A stretch of 62,000 nt of DNA from Glandiceps talaboti (taxonomy: Eukaryota > Hemichordata > Enteropneusta > Spengelidae), in NCBI RefSeq assembly GCF_964340395.1, contig NC_135563.1, positions 9,614,075-9,676,074 on the forward strand, read 5' to 3'. A model generated the notes under the pieces. The model ran no database searches. It was given only the letters and a program-made list of their open reading frames with translations, and was not told the origin of the DNA. Position 1 is the first letter of the stretch, and each line of letters starts with the position of its first letter. Shown here piece after piece: positions 1-12,500 of the stretch. A program made the translations under genes and the position numbers.

Positions 1-230
1 AGAGAGAGAGAGAGAGATGGGGACACACTGAAATGCAGCCATGGATGGATGAGTGAGTGGTTGGGGATCTATGGTGGAATGGATGGACGGATGACGGACG
101 GACAGACTACATTAACGGTTTTGTGGGTGGGTGGGTGGGTGGGTTGGTATGCGGGTGGGTGGATAGATGGATGGATGGATGGATGGATGGATGGAAGGAT
201 GGAAGGATGGGCGGACAGACAGATACCGGA
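1..230. repeat. GA dinucleotide and GGAT/GGGT minisatellite
   Basis: Starts with (AG)n, followed by GGAT- and GGTGGGTG-type tetranucleotide runs to about 215. Apparent reading frames here (Trp/Gly/Met/Asp-rich) are repeat translations and not genes. Confidence 0.9.
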
Positions 231-240
231 TTTAACCTAC

Positions 241-526
241 CGGAGTTGGAGACACCTTCCAGAGTTATTTGGTTCTCCCTCTGCCCATTGTTGTGTCGTT
301 GGAAGTGGTCGATTGTCGTGGGTCTTCCATGTTGACCAGCCATTATTGTAGCCATTAATCCAGAAGTCAGTGCCTGCCAACCCAGCATTGACTATCTTAA
401 TAGTTGATACATAATTGAGTAAGTCGTCATTCAGTACTTTAACGAGGACTTTACCTTGACGTAGGCAAGAATCAACTGCCTCTTGCCAGGTAAGTTCGTC
501 TTCAGAAATGTCAAGACCAAATTCAT
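241..526 (-). CDS. C-type lectin domain exon, last visible exon of mosaic gene
   Basis: 95 codons, phase 1 to 2. C-type lectin landmarks: [10 protein letters not shown] (start of helix 1), [25 protein letters not shown] (normally FWIG), [24 protein letters not shown] and CLQLR. The EPN tripeptide, in the position used for calcium and mannose-type sugar binding, is present. The second half after the third cysteine must lie in an exon left of the window. Donor is CTCCG|GTAGGT. Confidence 0.8.
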
Positions 527-3500
527 CTTTTGAGAAATAAAAGAATAGCAAGCTTGTGAAAGGTTTACTAATGATTATAGGCACACTGAACAGCTATTCA
601 TCTCTGTCTGTCTGTTTGTCTGTCTGCATGCTCGTCTGTCGGTCTGTCTGTCCGTGTGTGTGTCTCCCTCCCTCTCTCTCTCTCCATACATACACATTAA
701 TATATCCACATTAATTGACTATATGTGTAAAACGCACAGGGAGAATGAAGCATTTAATTTATGGGGAGATCAGCACGATTTCTTATACTTTTATGGTCAA
801 TGAAAAATAATATTTATTGCATTTTATTCCCAATGCTTGTCAATAATTGTCAAAGAGTACATATAAGATCTCAATTGTTCCACTTAACACATCTATTCCT
901 TCTGTAAACAGTTTCGCCAGCTACCTTATTGTGAGAAGGTAACTATTAAAGCTAGACGGTGAATGTTTACTAAATGGAGAAATGTGTTGCACAGCAATTA
1001 ACATCGTATGTATGTGTACACTTTGAGAAGAAGCCAATAGCACCTAAAGCAAGCATTAGGAATAAAAGGCACTCAACATTTATTGAACATAAAAGCAATA
1101 ATCAATTCCGCAAATCTCCGCATATATGCCTCCTGCTCCCTGTGGTAAAAACCCCCTCCACATACCGTTTTCTTCTGCCTGGCGTTTTTGAATAGATGAA
1201 CTAACTGGAAAGGGATTTAAAAAATTAGCATTTATAAAATCTATAAGAGATAGAATAGTCCCTCTTCCGGCACCTGCGTCAGCATCTTCTTCGGATTCTT
1301 CTGAATCACCCAGTATAAAGTGTGAAGGTAAAATATCCGGCATTCCTACTGTTATCAATTGGGGCGTAAGAGGACACCAGCCAAAGAAAGCTTCGTTGGA
1401 AGTACTAGTAAACGACAAAGATGAACAAGTGAAGCCAGCAAAATCAGCAAAAATGGTTGTTGTCGCTGAAAGACAATAGAAACAGACAACCGTGTTATTA
1501 ATTATTATCATATATGGTTTATTTATACTATACATAGCAGCCTACTGTCAAAATTGTGATAATTGTACAGTTATTTATTTTACATCAATTTAAGAAGGGA
1601 AATCGTGAATTGATACATTAAAATATTAATAAAACTAGGGTACAGCAAAATGACTAGTGTAACGCAAGACGATGGTTTAAAATGCTTTACAGAAAGACTA
1701 TTTGTGGTAAAATTTAAAAGCCAATTTATACTTCGCTAGGATCCTCATTCCATACTTTGATCATTGCACTTGTTAGCGTAATTTTTAGTGCGCACCCTTC
1801 TACATCTTATCATCTGACATGGCAAATATGCAACTAATTTATGTATGTCTAAAACAAATACACGTATTTTTAACTGGGATAATGGTAGCTCACGCAAAGC
1901 AATGTCGGTTATAATTTTGTCATATCATCCGATCAAAAGATCGAACCAGTGCTCAGTAAGATTTGTGTTGAACCAGACGATAAAATTTAACGATGTTAAT
2001 GAATTTTTTTGTTGAGTCGAATGGCGCTAAATGCTTCAAGTCAGCTTCCATTGTGGTATGTTCAAGTATTCACCCAACAAACTCACGTTCGCTATTAACT
2101 ACATGCAAGTCCACGCGCTGCAAACGACGATTTGCTATTAAAATCTTCACAAAGTAACATTTTCTTGACATGGACTTTCCACATACTTGGTAAAAGAAGT
2201 CTTGTGTTACAGTGTTCGTTCCCACCAAGCGTCCCCTTCTTAGCACATATCGTATCAGGGCACCAATTACATTCAAATGAAGTGACTACACTCTCCATTT
2301 TGATTTCAACCTTCGGAAAGAAAACAACACATACAGAAAGTTGAATAACCTTATTATAATAATGACAACTAATTTCTCCATTAAAAACACGACATGCTGC
2401 AGTTTGTAAAAATGTCTGATAATTTGTGTATCAAGGCATACAAAAAAACATATATAGTTCTATGGCAAGGAGATAATTTGCATAATATACAGAAAGTTGC
2501 ATGTTAAGTGGCTCATTTGCATAATATTACCTGTGTAAGAGTAATTTCAATTCCAATCTGTCCAGTAATTTTCAAAGCTGTGACAAATCCAACGTTTCTT
2601 TTTGATACAATAAACGACTGGGTGCCTTCAGTAACAAAGAGATTGATAGCTGGGGTAACGTTGGAAGTTCCAATGATAATCAGGGAAATGTATAGTCCAC
2701 TGGTAGCTCCTTTTATGTCAGCAACATTCAGGGTAATTGTATATTTTTTGTATGCTAAAAAGGCAAAGGAGAAAAAACATAGAAATAGTATGAATACGGG
2801 AACACCACGAACATCTCTACCGACATGTAAACCGAATCCGACGTGTACAGTTTACATCATTCTTTTGACATAAACGTGTACATAGCAAATAAATATACCA
2901 CACTAATATTAAAAACATATTCAACGAAATCATTATTTTACACATATCCGACTTAACCTTTCTAAAGTGATGAAATGGCTAGACTATAGAATTCGTTGAA
3001 TTTCTCAATCAGCTGTACAAACTGCTAGACAAAACTTAGTTCTCGCAATACAAAATAATGTCGGGGGAAAAATAATAAAATCGCGAAAATTGTGTGAAGT
3101 CTGGCAAGAAATAGTGGATGCCAAAATTGACATCAACTTAAAAAGACAATATAAAACCGTTCTTCCAATCTGTAATTGCTGTATATCTGATGAGAAGAAA
3201 CTAATAACACAGAGACCATATGGAAAACAACGGAAAACATAACTACCTGAACTAGACACTCAAATATGAAAAACAAATCTCAGAACATACAATTTTTTGT
3301 TAGACCTTGCAGTAGAGAGTTTGGAGTACATCCCACAGGCTTTATCACTAAGATTTTGTTGTTAAAATGTGTTCATGGTTACACCTGAAAGTCGATATTG
3401 TAAGCAGCATTGACAGAAAACAGAAAGTAATTCCAAAAATACATACTGGGTTCATCTATCATGTAGGGACAGGTAAAATATGGTTTCACATCCCACAGTG

Positions 3501-6500
3501 ATTTTATTATTATCTGCGACCATATTGTCGGCTTTTTTCTACCTCTAAAATCTTGTAGTTCTAGCTTGGCCTTCATTAAACAAGTTACGTGGATATTATT
3601 GTTACATGTAAAGAATCTTTACTTGAATCTCTAATAACCAGATTGTTATCAAGGTCCACGTCCTGCCACTGTTCTCTAGGGTTTCTTGGGTCGTCTGCCG
3701 GCCAACATCCCCATGACAGGGTGTACTCATCGTCTGGAATGGTCTGGGACAAGTATTTGGTCCAGGTATCCGCATTCTCTATCCTCACTGCTTTGTCCAT
3801 CTGACTGAATAATGTGCACACTCTTCTATCTGTTTCGTTTGCGAACACGTTGTATCCATTTGTCGAATAAGTAAACGCTTCACATTCTGAGCTGCAAGAG
3901 ATACAAAGTTTGAGACAAGTGATAAATATATTGTACTTCATGAATGGAATAGGAGGGAAATGGTTCAAAGGGTATTGAAAGAAACAAAAAACTTGTATTA
4001 TTGTCTGTCGTGACAAGACCCCTTAGGACACTCGTATTTTCCATGGCTGAATGAAGAAATATTGTGGAATAATTGTAGAACATATTGTAATGTGGTTTCT
4101 TTGTTGTACTGTATTGTATTGCATTGTATTCAGCTATTACTTTGTAGTATTGTGCAGCATAGTGTAGTGCAGTACAATGCAGTGTAGATGAGTACAGTGC
4201 AGTGTAGTGTATAGCAGTACATTGTAGTGCAGTGCAGCGCAGTGCAATGCAATACAATGCATTGCAGTGTGGCGCGGTGCAGTGAAGTGTAGTGCAGTGC
4301 AATGTAGTGCAGTGTTGATTTCACTAGTGTAGTGTAGTGTAGTGTAGTGTAGTGTAGTGTAGTGTAGTGTAGTGTAGTGTAGAGTAGAGTAGAGTAGTGT
4401 AGTGTAGAAAGTTTCAAAGCAAAGGAATGCTTCCTGGTTTAATGCTGTTCGCAATGAACTCAGAGAAGCAAAGCAACAACGCCGTCGAGCAGAAAGGCAG
4501 TGGCTGAAAACTGGACTTGAAATTCATAAACAGATATACAACCATGCAAAGAGAACTGTGACAAACTTAGTTCATTCAGCAAAGACCAATTATTACTCTA
4601 AACAAATTAGTGAAAGCAGATCAGCAAAGCAACTGTTCAGTATCACAAATCGGTTGCTTGGGAGTAAGAAAGCTTCTCCCACCCCAACAATATTTCCAGC
4701 AATTGAACAACCTGAGCGTTTTGTTGACTTCTTCAATGATAAAGTTAAAGCTATACGATCTAATCTTGACACCCAAAATGCCCATCAACCTATGTGTACT
4801 GAACATTGCTTTCAGGGTCAACCTCTCGGTTGTTTCAAACCTGTTGATGCAGAAGTTGTGAAGAAGGTCATCTTGGGTTCTGTTGCTAAGACATGTGATC
4901 TTGATCCTATGCCAACTAACCTGTTAATTGAATGCTTAGATGTCCTGTTACCACACATTACATTAGTTATCAATCATTCTCTTTCATCTGGTACATTTCC
5001 AGCTATCTTCAAAACTGCTCTTGTAAAACCATTGTTGAAGAAACCATCTCTTGATCATAACGATTTGAAAAACTATCGTCCTGTTTCTAACCTTCCATTT
5101 CTCTCTAAAGTAATTGAACGAATAGTTCTCTTACAGTTAAATGAGCACCTCCTTTCTAATAATCTCCTTAATCCTCTCCAATCTGCTTACAGGCCTTACC
5201 ACAGCACTGAAACCGCTCTTCTCAAAATCATAAACGATCTTTTAACTGCCATTGACAACGGTAAAATCACTCTTCTTACTCTCTTAGACCTGTCTGCTGC
5301 ATTTGACACCATTGATCATAATATTCTCCTTAAACGACTTCAACACACTTTTGGTATCACAGAATCTGCCCTATCCTAGTTTAACTATTATCTTTCTGAA
5401 AGAACTCTAATAGTCACGATAAATGGTTTCCAGTCAAATGCATCACCCCTCTCCTTTGGTGTTCCCCAAGGCTCAGTCCTTGGTCCTGTCTTATTCGTTC
5501 TTTACACCGAGCCTCTTTTCAATCTTGTCAAGAAGCACTTAATTCATCATCATGCTTTTGCTTTGATGATAACCAACTTTATAAAGACACTAATCCGCAT
5601 AACATAAACCAAACTATTGAAGATATGCAAAACTGCATTACTGACGTCAAAATGTGGATGACTGCAAATAAGCTTCAATTAAATGACTGTAAGACAGAAG
5701 TCATACTAATCTCATCTCCTAGACTTTCCACTAAACTTGCTCTTCCCCCTTCCATGCATGTCGGAAACTCAGACATACTTTTACAAGTGTAAAAAATCTT
5801 GGAGTCACACTTGATTGCAATCTCAATATGGCCGAGCATGTGCAACGCACATGCAAGGCCGCCTACATTCAACTGAGACAAATCAGCTCTATTCGTCACT
5901 TTCTCACTTCTAGTGCCACTCAAACACTTGTCTCCACACTCATCCTGTCTCGCTTAGACTATTGTAATGCTCTTCTCTCTGGTTGTCCTAAACACCTCAC
6001 TGACAGACTACAGCATGTACAAAATGCTGCAGCTCGGCTTGTCTTCAAAGCTAAAAAGTTCGATCATGTACAACCTCTTCTTAGAAATCTTCATTGGCTG
6101 CCTATCACTTCACGTATTCAATACAAAATTTCATCCATTTGTTTCAAGTCAGTTGTAGGTATTGGCCCACAATATCTCACGGATCTTCTACATCAATACA
6201 TTCCTCGAAGACCACTTCGCTCGTCTTCTGATTCTCGTCTTCTCTGTGTTCCAAGGGTGTCAACCAAAACATTTGGTGAAAGATCCTTCTCTTACATTGG
6301 CCCTACTTCATGGAACCACCTCCCTTTTGATCTCCGCCATTCCAAATCTTTGTCAACCTTCAGACATTCTCTCAAAACTCACCTCTTCAACTGCCAATAA
6401 CTGTTTTTTATTTAATACACATTACCTTGAATTCACATTTCCATTAACTATTTCTGTATCCACTCTTCCTCTGAGCTTCGAGCTCTTCGGAGATGAGGCG

Positions 6501-9500
6501 CATTACAAATCATCTAATTATTATTAGTATTATTATAGTGTAGTGCAGTGCAGTGTAGTGTAGTGTAGTCTAGTCTAGTCTAGTGTAGTCTAGTGTAGTC
6601 TAGTGTAGTGTAGTGTAGTCTATCCCGTCGAATCTTATCACATTGCATTATGTATGATGAAAGTGAGCTTTCTTCATGTAATTTACGTTTATCACTATCC
6701 TACAATGCACTCAGTAGCTTATTTACCTACGTATGCATTCTTCGTAACATACATCAACATCCATGTTGTATACATTTTCTACCAACAGTTTCTCTTTCAT
6801 TCCAACTGCATGTGCGCATGCTCTCGTCCAACCAACAAACGAATGGGGTGTAATGTATACCCCATTCGATCCCCTAAGAGCACAAGTACAGACTTCACCA
6901 TCGGTTAATGGAACCTTCTTGTGTGTCAAACAGACGTCGTCTGGAACTAGAGTAAAAAGTCGAACATTTCATGAATACCATTCAGATAAACTGTGGATAA
7001 TTTGCTCTCGGGAAAATAAATGTTTCGTTCAATGACTAAACTTTGTAGTGTCACGTATATGCCACAGTATGTGGGCCACCGTAACTTTATACATCATTCT
7101 ATGACTTCAATCGAAATTTAAAATTCATTTGGGTGTTTTCCTCAATTTTAATAGTATAATTTGACTTTACTCACAGTTGTGTTTATGGGTATACAAGTGG
7201 TAGTATTCTGGATCTCGTAATTCATACATTATTTCTTTTAATCTCAAGTGTGGTCACTCGTCAGTATCACGTGACATTGAGATACATCACGATGACTAGT
7301 CTGACATCCAACACAGAAACCACGTGACGTACGAGTTGTAGATTTCGGAATCGAAGGTAAAATGTTCTCGAGTTGAGGTGGGTCGTACTCATTGTCACAC
7401 TTTTTGTCAAAGTATTTGTCGCTATTTGTCACAATGTTTGACACTATTTGTCACTGCTTGTCACTTTTGTCACACTATTCTGTCACATGATGTCACGCGT
7501 TTTGTCACATTATTTGTCACAAGTTCCTCACTAGTTGTAACACTATTGGCCACAATATTTGCCAAACTATCTGTCACACTATCTGTCACACTATTTGTCA
7601 CGGTGTTGAAACACGGTAAGACTGTACATACCACAATCCCCTGTATCAGACAGCCGTTGTCCATGAATGCAGGCTGTTAGGGATAAAATAATGGAAAAGG
7701 TGAATGACGGGTTTACAATAAGTTTTCGCCCAAAGTGAAAAAAAATTCGTACGGTAAGCTTAAATCTTGCTTGAATCTCAAAATGAAATGTATTATTTGA
7801 AATATTTCATGTAGTTGATCAAGAAGTGCATTCTCAACTGCAAGGATCATACAGTCACGCTGCATCCGGGGTATAGGCTTTTCTTTTGACTGATGCTTCA
7901 TAGGTCTGGATAAGAACTCATAATATCCCCAGCGAATATTGGACTATCTACTGATTTTATTTTGTAATTTCTGTCTCAATTATAAAAAAAAAAAATATTG
8001 CTACATATTCTAAAAATATCTAATGAGTTAAATATGTGATGGTGGTCACCTACTTCGATGGCAGCTGTCTGTAGGCTGACCAATGTCACATTCATCCCAT
8101 GGAACATCCGGGTCAGTTGTATAACACCAAGCAGTTTTGCGACTATTTGGATTACGACAAAAGTTATGGTACCCTAACCCGTAGCCTGGTCTTTCCTCTG
8201 GTGTAAGCCCGTCTTTTTGTGCGTCATTGCCGGTCCAGTTTTGACACTCTTTCATACGTTTTGTGCTTGCCTTGGTTCCACGATAGTCACTGCCATCATC
8301 TTTGCTATAACATTCCAACATAACTAGAAAAAAAAATGCGTAACTTTTTTAGTATATACAAACCAAGATGGCGGGATGATGGAGTTTCGTACGGTCTTTT
8401 TGGAAAATGAAGACTTGGGTATTACTCATTACTCTTACCGTTTCATGAGAAATAATAAAGAATTGTCATCGATGCACTAAAGTACTCGTGCTTCGCACTC
8501 GCTGGGCGACTCTTCTGATCACCCTCTGCTAGTGGTGAACTTAGCAACAGCGCCAGCAACTGTGGACCCCTGTGTGTCTATACGCTCTCCCTTCAAGAAA
8601 TCAGATTAAGAAGGCAAGACTAATCAAATATTGGAGTCGCGTCTTCTTACCTTGCACTATTAATAGACTTTGCAATGGATAATGATGATCCACTTACTTG
8701 CTCTACTCGGCAATATTGCGGCTTTCTCGGCTGACCATTTTCCTATTCCCAACCTATTTCTTGCTGCGATTCTAAACCGATAGAGGGAGCCATTTGTCAT
8801 ATCGTCTACGCTGATGATGTTGTCGTCGAACTTGGCATCAGCATATGTAAACCAAGGGTCAATACCACCCGTTTCATCGCCAAGCTCCTGGTAGTATTGG
8901 ATGACATAACCAATAATGTCTTGGCCGACGTCAGTGTCTTCGTCTTCCAAGTCGAGCGGTGGACTCCATCGAATCGAAATAGAGTTGCCCTGGATAGCGT
9001 AGATGGTCAATTTTGATGGTTCGTCAGGAGTGCCTTCGAACATACAAAAAGTTAACTTAATATCTTACAGACTGATGCGCCGTCCGAAACGACATTTAGT
9101 TGGAATTGTGTAGCTTGACCAGCCAGCTTGTATAGACGAACAGGCACAAGGTTTCGTGGTCATATGACTAAAGCCGGAAGCATGCATTAGGTTGGCTAGT
9201 TTCTTGCTGCGATTCTAAACGGATAGAGGGGGCCATTTGCTAGTTTTATTTTAGCTCATTTGTATAACATTACGTATATTACAAAACAAAATGTAAAAAG
9301 AGAAGAAAAATCAAATATTTCATAGAAAAATTTAACTATTGTAAGCCATACATTGTATCTTTATCCCAAGATCTGACTTCAGTCGAAGGGTATCGTATGT
9401 AGCAACATGCAAGGTATATGATGTTCAGTATTATATATACTTCGGGTAATTGTATCAATTGTAAAGGCCAGGATTTCAATCCCAGTTTTTCGTATTAATC

Positions 9501-12500
9501 CTATGTTATCACTGAAGCCATAACGTTTACAACATTCTTTTATTCTGCACCAACTTTTTTCTATAGCTTTGTCAGACAACGGTTTTTACATCTAATTTGT
9601 TACACTAATATCTGAACTGGGCCTTTGAATTAAGTGGGCATATGGACGAGAATTGGGTATTCATATTTTGTGGGCCTTTAATTGATAAAGCGTACGTGTG
9701 CAACTCTAATATAATGTTTTCATTCTGTATAAAACAATGTGATACAACATATACTCGGTCCTTTTTTTGTAACTCATTAATTAAAATTGCAAACAGTACT
9801 AGTATAGTTAAAGCAAAACCTTGTATTTTAAGTTATTTTAAAATTGAAAATCCAAAATAAATACCCGTCTGTCATCTGTACGGCCAGTACTTTAATAATG
9901 CGAAAATCAGCAATACTTACCAGGGACTTTTATAGGACCTGTGGCTATACCAGTTGTAGTGCCTGCCCGATTGAAGTAATTCACTCGGAATTTATACCTC
10001 GACACTTCATCGCCGTTGTAACTGCAGGGGTAATCATAGTACGTCTCGTTGGCTTGGATGTCAGTGGCGGTTTGGGTCCATTCTGTGTACGAGGGCGCCC
10101 CCGCTCGGGAAACTTTGTACTCGATCTGATACCCAGTAATTGGGTCGGATGGCTGCAAAAGATGTTTCCACGAAAGCAGGATGTAGTCTGGCAGTAGACT
10201 GATCTTTGGAGGAGGAAGATTTTCATAAAGTTGGTCTTCGATATAAGATCGTTCTGTAGATGATCAAAGAAAAACAGTTTAATTCAGTGATGTTTTTTCA
10301 TCTAACATTCTTCATCAATGTAGTATTTATGTAAACAACTGTAATATTACACTAGTCTCGGTTACCCAGACTTCGCCGCTGGGGGGCTTAGCCTACGAGA
10401 CCTCCCCAAGCGTCTAGGTGGTCTCATAGAAGAGCCCCCTGGGTAACCGAGACTAATATTACAGTCGATTTCGCCTAACCTAGCCGAAACTCGTAGTGTG
10501 CGTCACACGTGTGTTTTTATCTTGGTTCGTGCAGTGTTGGTAGATAATGAGAAAATTTCAGATATGCCGACTCATTTACATATGAAAACAAAATACAAGT
10601 AATTGTAAGTCATTGCCATTGTAGATTATATGTCTGAAGTGTTTGTCCTTATCTACAAATATTGTTTGAACCAAGATAAAAAATACATTTCTGACACATT
10701 CTATTTCGGCGAGGTTAGGTGAAATTGGCTTTAAAGCAAAAAAACACCAACGCAGAAGGGAGATAAGCGGGAATGATGCATGATGTGTACGACACTTTGA
10801 GCTCATTGCCTTCTGGTGACGACTGAACATAAAGCCCAAATGCCACTCGAATAATTTTCAAAGATACACTCACCGATCAATTCACAACGTCCGCCGGACA
10901 TGAAATCGTCGTCACTATTACAGTGACATTCACCGTCGCCATGGATACCATCATCACATGGTTGCAGGCCACAATTGCATTCTAAAACATGTGAGAAAGA
11001 TTATGGATTGGGTAGCTGTAAATATATTTGAAACTGTAAAAAGAAGTATAATCTTCGCGGAAGACACAATAATGGGTGAACTTGAATGTGTAAATGGCTG
11101 TAAAGTATATTACCCTGGCAACCTCTATATGTTCGTACGTGTGTAAAATTTCAAACTACATGTATACACATTATTGAACGCTAGAATACTTGAAAATTGT
11201 TTTCAATACCCTTCAAGAGATTAAAGCATACACAAACACATTCTCTGGTAGTCACCAGCCTCATGATAATTTAATATAGTTTTAAGAAATCATTGCGGCA
11301 AAGCCGCAAGAAATTTTGCAAATGTACTTGGTAAACGACAGCTACTGAAGTTAGATTTGGTTCAAATCATGAGTAAAACATTACATGACCCCTATCAGAC
11401 CATCAGAACAGACCCCCCCCCCTCTCGCACCCCAATTGTTTTGTGGCCCCAAAAATCTCCTCAGCCTCCCCCGCCGTAAATACAGCTTCTAAATATGCAG
11501 CTTGTATCTCTTTAACCATATATTCGAAAGTTATCATTCAAAATCAAAACATGCAATCTTCATTATCAGTTTGTAACTATGTAACACTTTTTCTCAAATG
11601 AAAGGCAACTTCGTCTGGAAAATGGTTTCATATCACGTGTCTTTGCCATGCGTAATTTACGTACGATATATTCCATAAATTAGACATTATAGTAATCACT
11701 ACACTAAAACAGTGATTTACGTCGCCCGCGATTACTATTAGAGCGCCCTCAACGATATATATATCAGGTTTGTAACCTCAGAATCTCGAACTGGGTGTGC
11801 TGTATTCGTGGTATTCATTTCATATCTCAAAATCTTATATCCTAGCTAATCAGAGCATGTGTCAAATATCAGTTTTAAGGAGGGCAAGTACCCCTTTCCA
11901 TACGAAGACGCCTACGTTCTGTCAGCTAGGGAAGTTTTTGGCGTAAAAGTATTAACTGACAATCTATCAAAAGATTGATTTCATACATTATAATTACATA
12001 AACATTTTATGGAATGAGGTCCAAGTTAAAAAAAAAAACACAAGCATAAATATTAGTGGCTCGTCGACGAATGTTGGTCCACTTTTGTTTAAAGGGACAG
12101 TCGATAACTTTGTAGTCTTTGGTGGTTATTTTTCTTTAAATGGGGGGGGGGGGGCAGTCTGGAACGTATGGTCTTTAAATTAGCGGGCAATTCCTCAGTT
12201 TAAAGAGACACGTACAGTCAATAACTTTGTGGATTTTGGTAGTGAACTTCGTGGTCTTTGGTGGTTGCTTTAGTTTAAAGGGACACGGTCTGTAACTTTA
12301 TGATCTTTGGTGGTTGCTTTTTTCTTTAAAGGGACACAGTCTGTAACTTTATGGTCTTTGGTGGTTGCTTTAGTTTAAAGGGACACAGTCTGTAACTTTA
12401 TGATCTTTGGTGGCTGTTTTTTTCTTTAAAGAGACACAGTCTGTAACTTTATGGTCTTTGGTGGTTGCTTTAATTTAAAGGGACACAGTCTGTAACTTTA

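Noticed and set aside
49-351. Open frames rich in Trp, Gly, Met and Asp on plus
   Set aside because: They are translations of the GGAT/GGGT minisatellite and run into the antisense of the lectin exon.
1080-1165. Insulin/relaxin-like A chain after a KR site ([16 protein letters not shown])
   Set aside because: Cysteine spacing does not fit CCxxxC...C, there is no B-chain exon, and the donor at 1165 joins in phase to the lectin exon.
2508-2873. 121-codon open frame on plus
   Set aside because: It is the antisense of the PLAT-like exon at 2754-2531, which has splice borders on minus.
3005-3259. Coding exon on either strand
   Set aside because: Open but AT-driven, and no domain or phase fit to neighbouring exons.
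3880-4454. Cys/Thr/His-rich frames on minus
   Set aside because: Translation of the TAGTG satellite.
7391-7605. CRISPR-like array of TGTCAC units
   Set aside because: Units are short, degenerate and without unique spacers; the DNA is animal.
9844-10226. Frames on both strands over the FN3 exon
   Set aside because: Shadows; only the minus frame shows the FN3 pattern with phase-1 splice sites.
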